From Streptococcus sanguinis (lineage in GTDB: Bacteria; Bacillota; Bacilli; Lactobacillales; Streptococcaceae): 64,000 nucleotides of DNA. A program made the position numbers and the translations under genes. Of this stretch, positions 18,129-25,305 are shown piece after piece (the stretch's first letter is position 1; each line of letters opens with the position of its first letter). The stretch spans positions 199,315 through 263,314 of the forward strand of contig NZ_RJMV01000002.1 of the NCBI RefSeq assembly GCF_003943735.1. Reading direction: 5' to 3'. The notes below the pieces were generated by a model. It was given only the letters and a program-made list of their open reading frames with translations, was not told where the DNA came from and made no database searches.

Positions 18129-18605
18129 CTAAATAGTGTAGTCCACTTGATCCTGCAGCTCAATGGCCTTGCCAAAGGCGTTGCGGATGACACGGATAAT
18201 CAGGGTCAAGATACTGCAAGAAACAGTGACTAAGAGCATGGGCAAATAGGCTGTCAGTCCCATAAAGAGGGAGATAAGAGCGACAGTGCCGACTTCCCAG
18301 CCAAGATAGCGCATGTACTGAACATTTTGTGTGATAAAGACCTGATTTTTACCGATGCGGCTAAGGAGCCGATAGAGATGGACAATGCAGGCCAGCGCTA
18401 GGCAGCCTAGGACATAGCCGAGCAGCAGCAAGATCCAAAAACGCGTCTCCCCTTGAAAGAAAGGAGAGGGAAATTTGATAACTAGATTGACGACCCAAGG
18501 TCCAAGAGCAATCAGGATAATGGAAGCAATAAATAAAAGGCTGATACTGATTTTTGTAAGAGTAATGCTCATATCTTCAGCAGTCTTTTTCATTTTGTCT
18601 GTCAT
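18129..18605 (-). CDS. DUF2975 membrane protein
   Basis: This 158-residue protein has four predicted membrane segments (about residues 17-35, 52-78, 95-115 and 118-140), the pattern of DUF2975. It is followed by a YozG-like HTH gene, the usual partner. The ATG at 18605 is preceded by GGAGG. It is the first gene of a three-gene minus-strand operon. Biochemical role is unknown. Confidence 0.82.
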   Translation of the reverse strand: MTDKMKKTAEDMSITLTKISISLLFIASIILIALGPWVVNLVIKFPSPFFQGETRFWILLLLGYVLGCLALACIVHLYRLLSRIGKNQVFITQNVQYMRYLGWEVGTVALISLFMGLTAYLPMLLVTVSCSILTLIIRVIRNAFGKAIELQDQVDYTI

Positions 18606-18638
18606 AATTTCCTCCGACTAACGTTTCATTTCTTAGTA

Positions 18639-18667
18639 ACTATAACACGACTCTTATCGATAATCAA
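18639..18667 (-). promoter_or_regulatory. Promoter and palindromic operator of the DUF2975-HTH operon
   Basis: Read on the minus strand, TTGATT (18667-18662) and TATAGT (18644-18639) are 17 bp apart. The spacer contains the palindrome TTATCGATAA (18654-18663), a likely site for the HTH protein. Operator function is inferred. Confidence 0.7.
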
Positions 18668-18806
18668 TAAAAAACCATCGAAAAAAGATAAAATCAGTCT
18701 TAAGGACTAGATGAAAGATTCTAAAAAGTTCTTATTGTATAGAGATGGATTTCTTGTCAGGAGATGAACAGAGTGGAAGACGATGAATATTTCGCCTGAT
18801 TTTTGG

Positions 18807-18812
18807 TATAAT
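18807..18812 (+). promoter_or_regulatory. Extended -10 promoter of the ArsR-type regulator
   Basis: TGGTATAAT gives an extended -10 (TATAAT 18807-18812). The ATG at 18811 lies inside this box and cannot be the translation start. Confidence 0.7.
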
Positions 18813-18876
18813 GAAAAACAGGAATTGTATACTCTTTCTGGTCAGAAGCGGAGTATGTGTAAGGAGGGAAGAATCT

Positions 18877-19893
18877 GTGGGTGTAAAGCTTGTTCACTAT
18901 CGTAGTAAGTTATATGAATTTCTCATGGTGCCTGCCATCGTTTCAAGGGATGATAAACATATGTGGAAGGATTTACGGCAGAATCAAAAGGAGCTGCTTC
19001 TTGATGTACAGCCGCACTATGATAAGCTCTATCAGGCTTTACTTCCTTTGAAAAGCGAGCTTGTTGCGGTTAGTTTGTTTGAAGGAGCTACGGTGGGACT
19101 GGCTCCGCTCCTCTACCTCTACTTGCTAGAAAAAGGAGAAGATCCGGCCAATTTGCATGACTTGTTAGAATGTCTGAAAAAACTAGACGCAAAGCAAATC
19201 ATCTATTGCTTATCACTTAAGCTTTCTGCTGGGGAAGTTGCCAAGGAACGTCCTGAGAATCTGCTGGCTTTTATAGAGAATAGTGATAAGTCTCCGGAAA
19301 ATAAATGGTACTGGTACCAAGCTATTCAGCATCCAGAGAAGCTTCGGAACCAATTAGTTTCCTTGTTGGAAAGAGTGTTCGAGCTCTATCAGCCTATTTA
19401 TGAGCAGTTTGAGCAGGAAGTACTAGCTTTTGAACAAGAATTTAGCCTATCTGATGTGATGGATGACGAAGAGCAGAATGCCAAGCTCTTTGAAAAGGAC
19501 ACACAAATATTTGTTCTGTCACCCATGTTTATTGACTCTTTTCTCGAAAAGGTTCCTGATTTCACTTCCTATTCCTTAGTCCTTTCGACGAGAAGTTCCC
19601 AGTTATCAAAGGCGGAATCGGAGCTTAATGATGAAACATTGGCTCTGACCTTAAAAACTCTTGGTGATGAAACACGCTATAAAGTCTTGATTGAATTGAT
19701 TCAGCCGCATGCCAAGAATAAAGATATAGCTAAAAAACTGGGGCTTACAAGAGCCTCTATCTCATTCCATACGCAGAAGCTGCTAAATTCTGGCTTGCTG
19801 GAGCTTGTGGTGGATGATGATTCTGTTAAATACACGGTCAACAAAGAACTGATTCAAAAAATTATAGAGAAGCTCAAACAAGACCTAAAATAG
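18877..19893 (+). CDS. Winged-helix (ArsR-type) transcriptional regulator
   Basis: This 338-residue protein has its DNA-binding domain at the C-terminus (about residues 265-338): LALTLKTLGDETRYKVLIEL and NKDIAKKLGLTRASISFHTQ are the ArsR helix-turn-helix, followed by a wing. The 260 residues before it form an acidic, helical, probable ligand-binding part of unknown type. The start is GTG 18877, 8 bp after AAGGAGGG; the frame is open further upstream only because the TATAAT promoter box contains an ATG. A terminator separates it from the MFS transporter at 20024, which it may regulate. Confidence 0.82.
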   Translation: MGVKLVHYRSKLYEFLMVPAIVSRDDKHMWKDLRQNQKELLLDVQPHYDKLYQALLPLKSELVAVSLFEGATVGLAPLLYLYLLEKGEDPANLHDLLECLKKLDAKQIIYCLSLKLSAGEVAKERPENLLAFIENSDKSPENKWYWYQAIQHPEKLRNQLVSLLERVFELYQPIYEQFEQEVLAFEQEFSLSDVMDDEEQNAKLFEKDTQIFVLSPMFIDSFLEKVPDFTSYSLVLSTRSSQLSKAESELNDETLALTLKTLGDETRYKVLIELIQPHAKNKDIAKKLGLTRASISFHTQKLLNSGLLELVVDDDSVKYTVNKELIQKIIEKLKQDLK

Positions 19894-19897
19894 TTTG

Positions 19898-19931
19898 AGA
19901 AGACCTGGATTCATTCTAGGTCTTCTTTTTG
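19898..19931 (+). terminator. Terminator of the ArsR-type regulator gene
   Basis: AGAAGACCT and AGGTCTTCT form a strong stem followed by TTTTTG. Confidence 0.9.
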
Positions 19932-19954
19932 TAAAATAATAATCTAATAAAAAT

Positions 19955-19983
19955 TTGACAATTGACTAATTTATTGCTATGAT
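19955..19983 (+). promoter_or_regulatory. Promoter of the MFS transporter
   Basis: TTGACA (19955-19960) and TATGAT (19978-19983) are spaced by 17 bp. Confidence 0.85.
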
Positions 19984-20023
19984 TTGTTAAACAAAAATCT
20001 AACAAGAGTAAAGGAGATGTCGT

Positions 20024-21265
20024 ATGATTGTTTTTACAAAAAACAAAAATTTTCGCCAGTTGCTCATCAATCAATGGATTTCAGGTTTTGGAGACGTTGT
20101 TTTTTATTTGGCTTTGATGAACTATGTTTCCGCCTATTCCTTTGCTCCACTTGCGGTTTTATTGATTTCTCTTTCTGAAACGCTACCCCAGTTAATTCAA
20201 GTTTTTACGGGAGTTGCGGCGGACTTTCAAAAGAATCGTATTCATAAATACCTGCTTATACAGTTTAGTAAGGTCGTGCTATATAGCCTGGTAACGTTTT
20301 TGCTTCTTGGACAAGATTTCTCTTTCTTGACTCTGCTTGTGATTTGCCTGATTAACTTTCTGTCGGATAGTCTGAGTTATTTTTCAGGTGCCATGCTGAC
20401 CCCTGTTTATGTAAAGGTGATTGAGCAAGATATGACCTCTGCTATGGGCTTTCGACAGGCTAGTATGAGTCTGGTTCATATTTTGGGGAATCTAGCTGGC
20501 GGTTTTCTCATCGCTTGGATGAGTATTGGAGCTTTGGCAGGACTAAATGCTCTGACATTCTTACTAGCTTACCTTGGTTTTTGGCATATTAGTAAAAGCT
20601 TACAGGATTTAGAACCGGAGCTCAGCAGTGCCAAGGAGCTAAATAGAGAAAATTATTGGCAGCATTTATTGGATTCTCTTAAAGTCTTACTGGGATTGAA
20701 AAATGTTGTGAGGTTATTATTGGTTTCAACCTTTGGACAGGTCACTCTGAATATTCTGACGCCAGTAGCGACTCTTTTGTTGCTGAAAAGGCCTTTTTGG
20801 AATTTGCAGGTTGGTCAGTCCATTGCCGTGTTAATTGTTCTAAGTTCCGCTGGTCTGATCTTAGGAAATATTTTGAGTGGCAGTTTGCTGAAAAAACTTT
20901 CGACGAAGCTTGCTATGTATAGTAGCCAAGTATGTGAAGGTTTTATTCTTTGCGGTTTTTTCTGGCAAAATTTTTTACTTGTCCTGATAGCGAGCTTTGC
21001 TTGCTCTGTTACAGTCGGTCTGCTGAGTCCAAGATTGCAGAAATCTGTTTTCAGCCTAATACCAGAAGAGTCCATGGGAGCTATCCAGTCAGCTATTAAT
21101 TTATTTAGCATGGCTGTTCCTAGTGTTTTATCTATGCTGTTGATAGCTCTTGCCAGCAGTTTGGGGGTTATTTATATTCTCCTCCCGCTTGTGTTAATGC
21201 TGGCACTGTCTTTCTACTTGATTATTCCAATGGAGAACTTGAAGGCAGATTCGGATAGCTGTTGA
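20024..21265 (+). CDS. MFS transporter
   Basis: This 413-residue membrane protein has about 12 hydrophobic segments split into two halves by a polar loop (about residues 195-225, LQDLEPELSSAKELNREN). The first half carries DFQKNRIHKYL, the loop 2-3 position of the major facilitator superfamily, and ISETLPQLIQ-like sequence. It starts at ATG 20024 behind AAGGAGATG. Its own consensus promoter and the upstream ArsR-type regulator suggest inducible efflux; the substrate cannot be told from sequence. Confidence 0.85.
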   Translation: MIVFTKNKNFRQLLINQWISGFGDVVFYLALMNYVSAYSFAPLAVLLISLSETLPQLIQVFTGVAADFQKNRIHKYLLIQFSKVVLYSLVTFLLLGQDFSFLTLLVICLINFLSDSLSYFSGAMLTPVYVKVIEQDMTSAMGFRQASMSLVHILGNLAGGFLIAWMSIGALAGLNALTFLLAYLGFWHISKSLQDLEPELSSAKELNRENYWQHLLDSLKVLLGLKNVVRLLLVSTFGQVTLNILTPVATLLLLKRPFWNLQVGQSIAVLIVLSSAGLILGNILSGSLLKKLSTKLAMYSSQVCEGFILCGFFWQNFLLVLIASFACSVTVGLLSPRLQKSVFSLIPEESMGAIQSAINLFSMAVPSVLSMLLIALASSLGVIYILLPLVLMLALSFYLIIPMENLKADSDSC

Positions 21266-21325
21266 ATGGCAGCTATCTTATTTTTCTGCTTTGAAGAGAC
21301 TTCTGATTTTTCAGGTCATTTTTGG

Positions 21326-21331
21326 TATAAT
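21326..21331 (+). promoter_or_regulatory. Original tatD promoter, now cut off from tatD
   Basis: TGGTATAAT (extended -10, TATAAT 21326-21331) precedes AAGGAAGTAAACC and the old tatD ATG at 21361. The element inserted just downstream, so the promoter now fires into the element's left end. Confidence 0.65.
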
Positions 21332-21360
21332 AAAGGACAGGAAATACAAGGAAGTAAACC

Positions 21361-21393
21361 ATGAAGATTTTTGATACGCATACTACTGGCTGA
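21361..21393 (+). pseudogene. Displaced 5' end of tatD
   Basis: ATG at 21361 starts MKIFDTHT, nearly identical to the start of intact tatD at 27754 (MNIFDTHTHLNV). After the crossover the frame reads TG and stops at TGA (21391-21393). This is the original first nine or so codons of tatD left upstream of the inserted element. Confidence 0.85.
21367..21383 (+). repeat. Left attachment site (attL)
   Basis: ATTTTTGATACGCATAC matches the right copy at 27760-27776 in 16 of 17 positions. The first 11 bases are identical. Confidence 0.85.
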
Positions 21394-21433
21394 AAAACTG
21401 AATATATCAGTATTTTAAAAAAAGAGATAAAAA

Positions 21434-21441
21434 ATTAACCA
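21434..21441 (+). repeat. Possible integrase arm-type site, left end
   Basis: ATTAACCA, also found at the right end (27646-27653) along with two ACTAACCA copies (27623-27630, 27635-27642). The two end regions share this motif, as expected for integrase arm sites. This is an inference. Confidence 0.4.
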
Positions 21442-21479
21442 AGAAAAGAACCAAAGGAAAGCAAGTGTAGCATGCAAAA

Positions 21480-21514
21480 AGAGGAATTCGTAATGAGTTC
21501 CTCTTTTAGTCTAT
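21480..21514. terminator. Terminator with TTCGTAATGAG loop (left copy)
   Basis: AAAAGAGGAA and TTCCTCTTTT pair around TTCGTAATGAG. It lies at the 3' end of the minus-strand HTH gene. The loop is identical to that of the terminator at 23437-23470, while the stems differ by compensated changes. Confidence 0.8.
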
Positions 21515-21838
21515 ACTTTTTACTATCTCATTAAAAGATGAAATAAGTTTTACCTGTTTATCATTTGATAATTCAGCAAGATTATCTACGAGTGTATCAA
21601 GAGATACAGAATTATCAGAGAGTGGGAAGTTAAAAAATTCTTCCACCGTCATATCTAAGGCGGTTAGCACTTTTTCAAGTGTTTGGATTTTAAAGTCGTA
21701 TTTCAAATTTTCAATATTTTGAATAGCCTTGATACCTAAGCCTGCATCATTTGAAAGTTGCTCTTGACTCAGTTTCTTTTCTTTGCGGCATTCTCTGATT
21801 CTATTTGATATGTATTTCTGTAATTGGTTAGCTTTCAT
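21506..21838 (-). CDS. Cro/C1-type HTH regulator of the element
   Basis: This 110-residue protein has an N-terminal XRE-type helix-turn-helix: ISNRIRECRKEKKLSQEQLS, then AGLGIKAIQNIE and LEKVLTALDMTVEEFFNF. The C-terminal 40 residues (SDNSVSLDTLVDNL) are helical and may dimerise. The start is ATG 21838 with GAGG 9 bp upstream; longer in-frame starts lack a ribosome site. It is divergent from the membrane protein at 21986, with about 147 bp between them. It may be a repressor of the element or of the membrane-protein gene. Confidence 0.85.
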   Translation of the reverse strand: MKANQLQKYISNRIRECRKEKKLSQEQLSNDAGLGIKAIQNIENLKYDFKIQTLEKVLTALDMTVEEFFNFPLSDNSVSLDTLVDNLAELSNDKQVKLISSFNEIVKSID

Positions 21839-21985
21839 TCTTACAATCCTCTTTTGTATCATTTTACTATCCTTTTTACATGAAATTAAGTACAACAAAC
21901 AGTCTAAAAAATAGAAAAAGTGTTGTTTAGCAATACTTTTTGTGATAAAATGGATAAAAAACGGTACAAGAGGAGGTTGTACAAG

Positions 21986-23437
21986 ATGAATGAAAAGGAA
22001 TGGATAGAATATTTCGAGCTTATCCATGGACGAAAACCTAAACCTGAAGAGTTTTCACAAGCGTTAAAAAATGGAGAATTTATAGATGATAGGGGCAATA
22101 AAAAATCTAATATAGGTAGAAAGAAATATTATTTCGCTTTACTTTTAATGTCTTTCATATCATTGGCGCTGTATGTATATACGTGCATCGACTTTGATCC
22201 GGGTTTATCTTTCTTGAATATTATAGAAGGGATTACTGTAGCTCCAGTTTTAATCGTAATGCTTATTTTTGGTTTGAGAGGATTCATAAGAACACCAAAA
22301 CAATTTTTTAAAAGTAAGATATTATTTCTCTTAGTCTTTTTAGCATTTTCGATAGAATTTGTCATGAGATTTTTATTATTAGGTTCAAGTGCAATATTTG
22401 GGTGGACAGATAGAGATATAAGTAGGATTCTTTTTGAAGTTATATTAATGCCACTGCCAGTATTTATAACGTTCTTTTTATTGTTGCGGATGAAACATTT
22501 GGATAAGATAGTTTTTGAAAGTTACTTCAAAAAAATCATAGTCGCTTTATTTGTTATCTGTGTAATGTTGCCCATAGGAACAGTAAGCTTTATGTATTAT
22601 AGCTATCAAAATTCTTTTGAACAACAAATGCAAAGAAAAACATGGTTTTCACTGAGAGTAGGAGTGGAGCTAGAGAAGTGGGAATTCACATCTTCGTATA
22701 AGCTTCATAAATCGGGGATTGATAATGAATATGATAATAATTTAGACTATACTTCTTATTCATCTTATTCAGAATTTAAAGAAGAAAATAATATCGTTTT
22801 ATCTCAGAAAGAAATAATCTCAGATTTCAAAAAAAATTTTAAAGAAATAAAAGATACTAGGATAAAAGATAAAGATTTAAAATTTATCTTAATTCAAGAT
22901 GAAGATAATAATCGTTATAGCATGGTGTTTTTAAAACTTAATAAAAATCAAATTTATTATTTATATATATTTGATAAACAAACACTACCAGGGATATTAT
23001 TTACTCCATATGTGACAAATCTGAGCGGAAATTATAAAATAAACGAAGTGTTCGGATCTAAAACATCTGATGAAGAGAATCAAAGAAAGATCTCTAATTT
23101 TCCTGTATGGGAGTTTTCACATGATAAAGTAATTTCTAATAAAAAAACTCGTTACTTGATGAGCTATGAACAGGCAATTTCTTCTTATAATTTATATCCA
23201 AATGATAAATTAAAATCAAAAGAGGCTATCATAGAGTTGTTAAAAAGCAGGGGATATCAATTAAAGGACACTAACAATATATATGTCCTTGTAGAAGGAT
23301 ATGATATTTCACGAAGTTTTTTTATTGTTCCTGTAGAGAACAGAAATAAAATTTTTATGGGTTATCTTAGAAATGATAGCTCTAATGAAGAGAACAATAT
23401 ATTGATTCAATTAGAAAAGATTCAATTGAAAGAATGA
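21986..23437 (+). CDS. Membrane protein with N-terminal EWIEYFELIHGRKP motif
   Basis: This 483-residue protein has a short cytoplasmic N-terminus with EWIEYFELIHGRKPKPEEF, a motif found at the front of various streptococcal membrane proteins. It is followed by five or so hydrophobic helices (about residues 45-205). The C-terminal 270 residues are hydrophilic, Lys/Asp/Asn-rich and probably extracellular. The start is ATG 21986 behind AGAGGAGG. Very AT-rich codon use fits the element. It is divergent from the HTH gene and both are enclosed by matching terminators, so the two form one cassette. Function is unknown; it could be an accessory, immunity or exclusion function, but nothing in the sequence decides this. 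Confidence 0.72.
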   Translation: MNEKEWIEYFELIHGRKPKPEEFSQALKNGEFIDDRGNKKSNIGRKKYYFALLLMSFISLALYVYTCIDFDPGLSFLNIIEGITVAPVLIVMLIFGLRGFIRTPKQFFKSKILFLLVFLAFSIEFVMRFLLLGSSAIFGWTDRDISRILFEVILMPLPVFITFFLLLRMKHLDKIVFESYFKKIIVALFVICVMLPIGTVSFMYYSYQNSFEQQMQRKTWFSLRVGVELEKWEFTSSYKLHKSGIDNEYDNNLDYTSYSSYSEFKEENNIVLSQKEIISDFKKNFKEIKDTRIKDKDLKFILIQDEDNNRYSMVFLKLNKNQIYYLYIFDKQTLPGILFTPYVTNLSGNYKINEVFGSKTSDEENQRKISNFPVWEFSHDKVISNKKTRYLMSYEQAISSYNLYPNDKLKSKEAIIELLKSRGYQLKDTNNIYVLVEGYDISRSFFIVPVENRNKIFMGYLRNDSSNEENNILIQLEKIQLKE

Positions 23438-23470
23438 AAAAATAGGGATTCGTAATGAGTCCCTATTTTC
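23437..23470. terminator. Terminator with TTCGTAATGAG loop (right copy)
   Basis: AAAATAGGGA and TCCCTATTTT pair around TTCGTAATGAG. It serves the membrane-protein gene (+) and the convergent gene at 23473 (-). Confidence 0.85.
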
Positions 23471-23472
23471 GG

Positions 23473-23916
23473 TTATTTTATCCATGAAGAATGAAACACA
23501 TCTTCAGGTAAGTTGGAAGTGAGCTCTACGTTTAAATACAGGTGCCCGCTTGCGTTTGAAAAGACACTTCCCGTTTGGGCGATTTTTCGTATGAGAGTAA
23601 TGGGTGCTATAACAGTCTCTAAATGGGATAGCTCATTTTTTATAAAGCTATAACTGATATAGGGCACTATCTCTTCGGGATAGGATTTTACGAAATTATC
23701 GAGTTTAGTTACTGCTTTGTAATCAGCTTTATATTGTGGACTTTCTTTATCAGAAAATTGCTTAGCCAAAGGATAGATAAGTAAATCTGCTTCACCTTCT
23801 TTATGTGCAAGAATATATCCTGATTCATCTAAGAGTTCATATCCTTCAAATTCTAGCGTTGCTTTTGTAATTGATAAGCATAAGTCTTTAACTGTTTTTC
23901 TTGATAGCTTAGCCAT
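23473..23916 (-). CDS. Unrecognised element protein (147 residues)
   Basis: This 147-residue soluble protein starts at ATG 23916 behind AAGGAG. No signal peptide or membrane helix is seen. The N-terminal part is basic (MAKLSRKTVKDLCLSITKAT); the centre contains GYILAHKEGEADLLIYP, reminiscent of a small nuclease-like or DNA-binding fold, but without convincing catalytic residues. The rest is mixed with hydrophobic strands (ETVIAPITLIRKIAQTGSVF). It is transcribed away from the replication genes from a divergent promoter near 23950. Function is unknown. Confidence 0.6.
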   Translation of the reverse strand: MAKLSRKTVKDLCLSITKATLEFEGYELLDESGYILAHKEGEADLLIYPLAKQFSDKESPQYKADYKAVTKLDNFVKSYPEEIVPYISYSFIKNELSHLETVIAPITLIRKIAQTGSVFSNASGHLYLNVELTSNLPEDVFHSSWIK

Positions 23917-23985
23917 TGGATTCTCCTTGTTATTTATGTCTATAGAAATATTATAACACAAGAAACAAAAAATAGAAATAAATTC

Positions 23986-24014
23986 TTGACAACATAAAAA
24001 TTTAGTGATATAAT
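23986..24014 (+). promoter_or_regulatory. Promoter of the element's replication genes
   Basis: TTGACA (23986-23991) and TATAAT (24009-24014) are separated by 17 bp, a near-consensus promoter for the gene at 24111 and those after it. Confidence 0.9.
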
Positions 24015-24020
24015 CTTTTT

Positions 24021-24088
24021 AGAATCTAAAAAATAAATTAGATTCTATCAAAATATTTTTCCAGAAACTATTATATGTATTAGTTTCT
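24021..24088 (+). promoter_or_regulatory. Two tandem inverted repeats downstream of the element promoter
   Basis: AGAATCTAA (24021-24029) pairs with TTAGATTCT (24038-24046), and AGAAACTA (24063-24070) pairs with TAGTTTCT (24081-24088). They are similar sequences located just after the transcription start. They could be repressor operators or leader hairpins. Confidence 0.6.
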
Positions 24089-24110
24089 AAAAACTAGGAG
24101 GAGGTCTATC

Positions 24111-24488
24111 ATGGCTTTAAAAAATCTTTCTCACTTCACTGCGTTCAACGCCCCAGAATTTCTTAAACGAAAAGAACTTCGCTTCATTTCTGCTACTCGT
24201 TGGATAGAAAAAATTGATAAGAGCTCTGAAGTTGAAAAGGGGGTAAAGGTGGGACTACTTATTTTCTCTGACGATAGTGACTATCCCAACGAAAAAACGA
24301 ATATTGGAGAACAGCTTACTGTTAAAGTTCCTTATGGAGCAATCGAGGACTATGCTGATTATATGCCTATGGGCACAATTTGTGAAATCGTTGATATTGA
24401 AAAAGCTTCGGTTTACGGTGAATATCGTAATCAACTGTCAATCACAGCTAAAGTCATTCGAGCTGATGAAGAGATTGTTGAATTGTAG
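24111..24488 (+). CDS. Unrecognised element protein (125 residues)
   Basis: This 125-residue soluble protein is the first gene after the strong element promoter, with an AGGAGGAGG site. Alternating strands such as EQLTVKVPYGAIEDY and QLSITAKVIRADEEIVEL give a beta-rich look compatible with an OB-fold. Its place directly ahead of the replication genes would suit a single-stranded-DNA-binding protein. That is an inference from position and strand pattern only; I recognise no family motif. Confidence 0.6.
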   Translation: MALKNLSHFTAFNAPEFLKRKELRFISATRWIEKIDKSSEVEKGVKVGLLIFSDDSDYPNEKTNIGEQLTVKVPYGAIEDYADYMPMGTICEIVDIEKASVYGEYRNQLSITAKVIRADEEIVEL

Positions 24489-24502
24489 AAAAGAGGTTAA
24501 TT

Positions 24503-25069
24503 ATGCCATCGGTTATAGAAGAGCTACCTAGGAAAATTGCTTACACGGTCGTCAAAGTTTTTGGATTTTGTAAGCAAAAAATCATGGAGTATCAACAACA
24601 GCAGTTAGAAGAAGAGAAACAAAGACGATGGAATAATTTTCTGGGTCAAACACGTTTTAAATTAATGAAGTTGGTAAAAGAGCAGATTAGTGATGATCAG
24701 TTTGATTATGAATTACAACCTGATTTTGAAAATCAAGAAATCATTCAAGCTGATGGGAGCAAGTCAATTTATCGTATTCGCATAGAGGATAAAAAAGTAC
24801 CAATTTGTGAGTTTGATAAAGCAGGAAGAGAATTTCAAGTGGCTTGTATTGTGTTTCGGTTTACTATTTTTGGTGAGTTAGATTCCGACATTTTGCTCAA
24901 AATGAAAGAAAAATGGGTCTATTATATGAAAAACAATGGATTGTATGGTATCGCTGATACTTATAAAAAAGATGATTTACATCGTTTAGTGTTTATCATC
25001 TATGAAAAAATAAATGAGCGAGCGGTTAAAAGTGCTTTGTTTCATTTGAAAAACTCACAAAATTATTGA
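24503..25069 (+). CDS. Unrecognised element protein (188 residues)
   Basis: This 188-residue soluble protein starts at ATG 24503 behind AGAGG, 14 bp after the previous gene. A basic, Gln/Glu-rich helix (about residues 25-50, KQKIMEYQQQQLEEEKQR) precedes a mixed domain with IYRIRIEDKKVPICEFD and VACIVFRFTIFGELDS. It is co-transcribed with the 125-residue protein and lies directly upstream of the origin-like hairpins and the rep gene. It may act in replication or mobilisation. Function is not recognised. Confidence 0.6.
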   Translation: MPSVIEELPRKIAYTVVKVFGFCKQKIMEYQQQQLEEEKQRRWNNFLGQTRFKLMKLVKEQISDDQFDYELQPDFENQEIIQADGSKSIYRIRIEDKKVPICEFDKAGREFQVACIVFRFTIFGELDSDILLKMKEKWVYYMKNNGLYGIADTYKKDDLHRLVFIIYEKINERAVKSALFHLKNSQNY

Positions 25070-25103
25070 TATGAGAATTAAATTCTGTTTTATGCCGTGA
25101 AAG

Positions 25104-25215
25104 TTATTGACAGTAGGCTAAGATAAATTAGACTGGTTGAGGCGGTGCGGTCGAACTCTGTTCGCCCGTGCCGGCGCAATCAGTTTAGTCATCTTAGGGA
25201 ACCTGTTGTCAATAA
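25104..25215 (+). repeat. 112-nt multi-step hairpin upstream of rep
   Basis: Nested arms pair as follows: TTATTGACA (25104-25112) with TGTCAATAA (25207-25215); CTAAGAT (25118) with ATCTTAG (25191); AGACTGGTTG (25130) with CAATCAGTTT (25177); CGGTGCGG (25143) with CCGTGCCG (25166); CGAAC with GTTCG at the tip. The mismatches are G-T pairs when the plus strand folds, so plus-strand ssDNA or RNA would be much more stable than the minus strand. GC content at the tip is far above the surroundings. It is likely a replication-origin or packaging-type structure, or a structured RNA. Confidence 0.8.
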
Positions 25216-25249
25216 ATCATGGAATAAATTAGAATTTAATGATTACAAT

Positions 25250-25279
25250 TTTGACGCTCTTAACTTGATAAGCGTCAAA
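25250..25279 (+). other. Putative double-strand origin (nick-site hairpin)
   Basis: TTTGACGCT (25250-25258) and AGCGTCAAA (25271-25279) form a perfect 9-bp stem around a 12-nt loop, CTTAACTTGATA. The loop contains CTTGATA, the same heptamer as the nick region of pC194/pUB110-type rolling-circle plasmids. It lies 27 bp before the rep start. Origin function is inferred from structure, motif and position. Confidence 0.6.
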
Positions 25280-25305
25280 CAAAAGCACGAGAAGATAGAG
25301 GTCGT

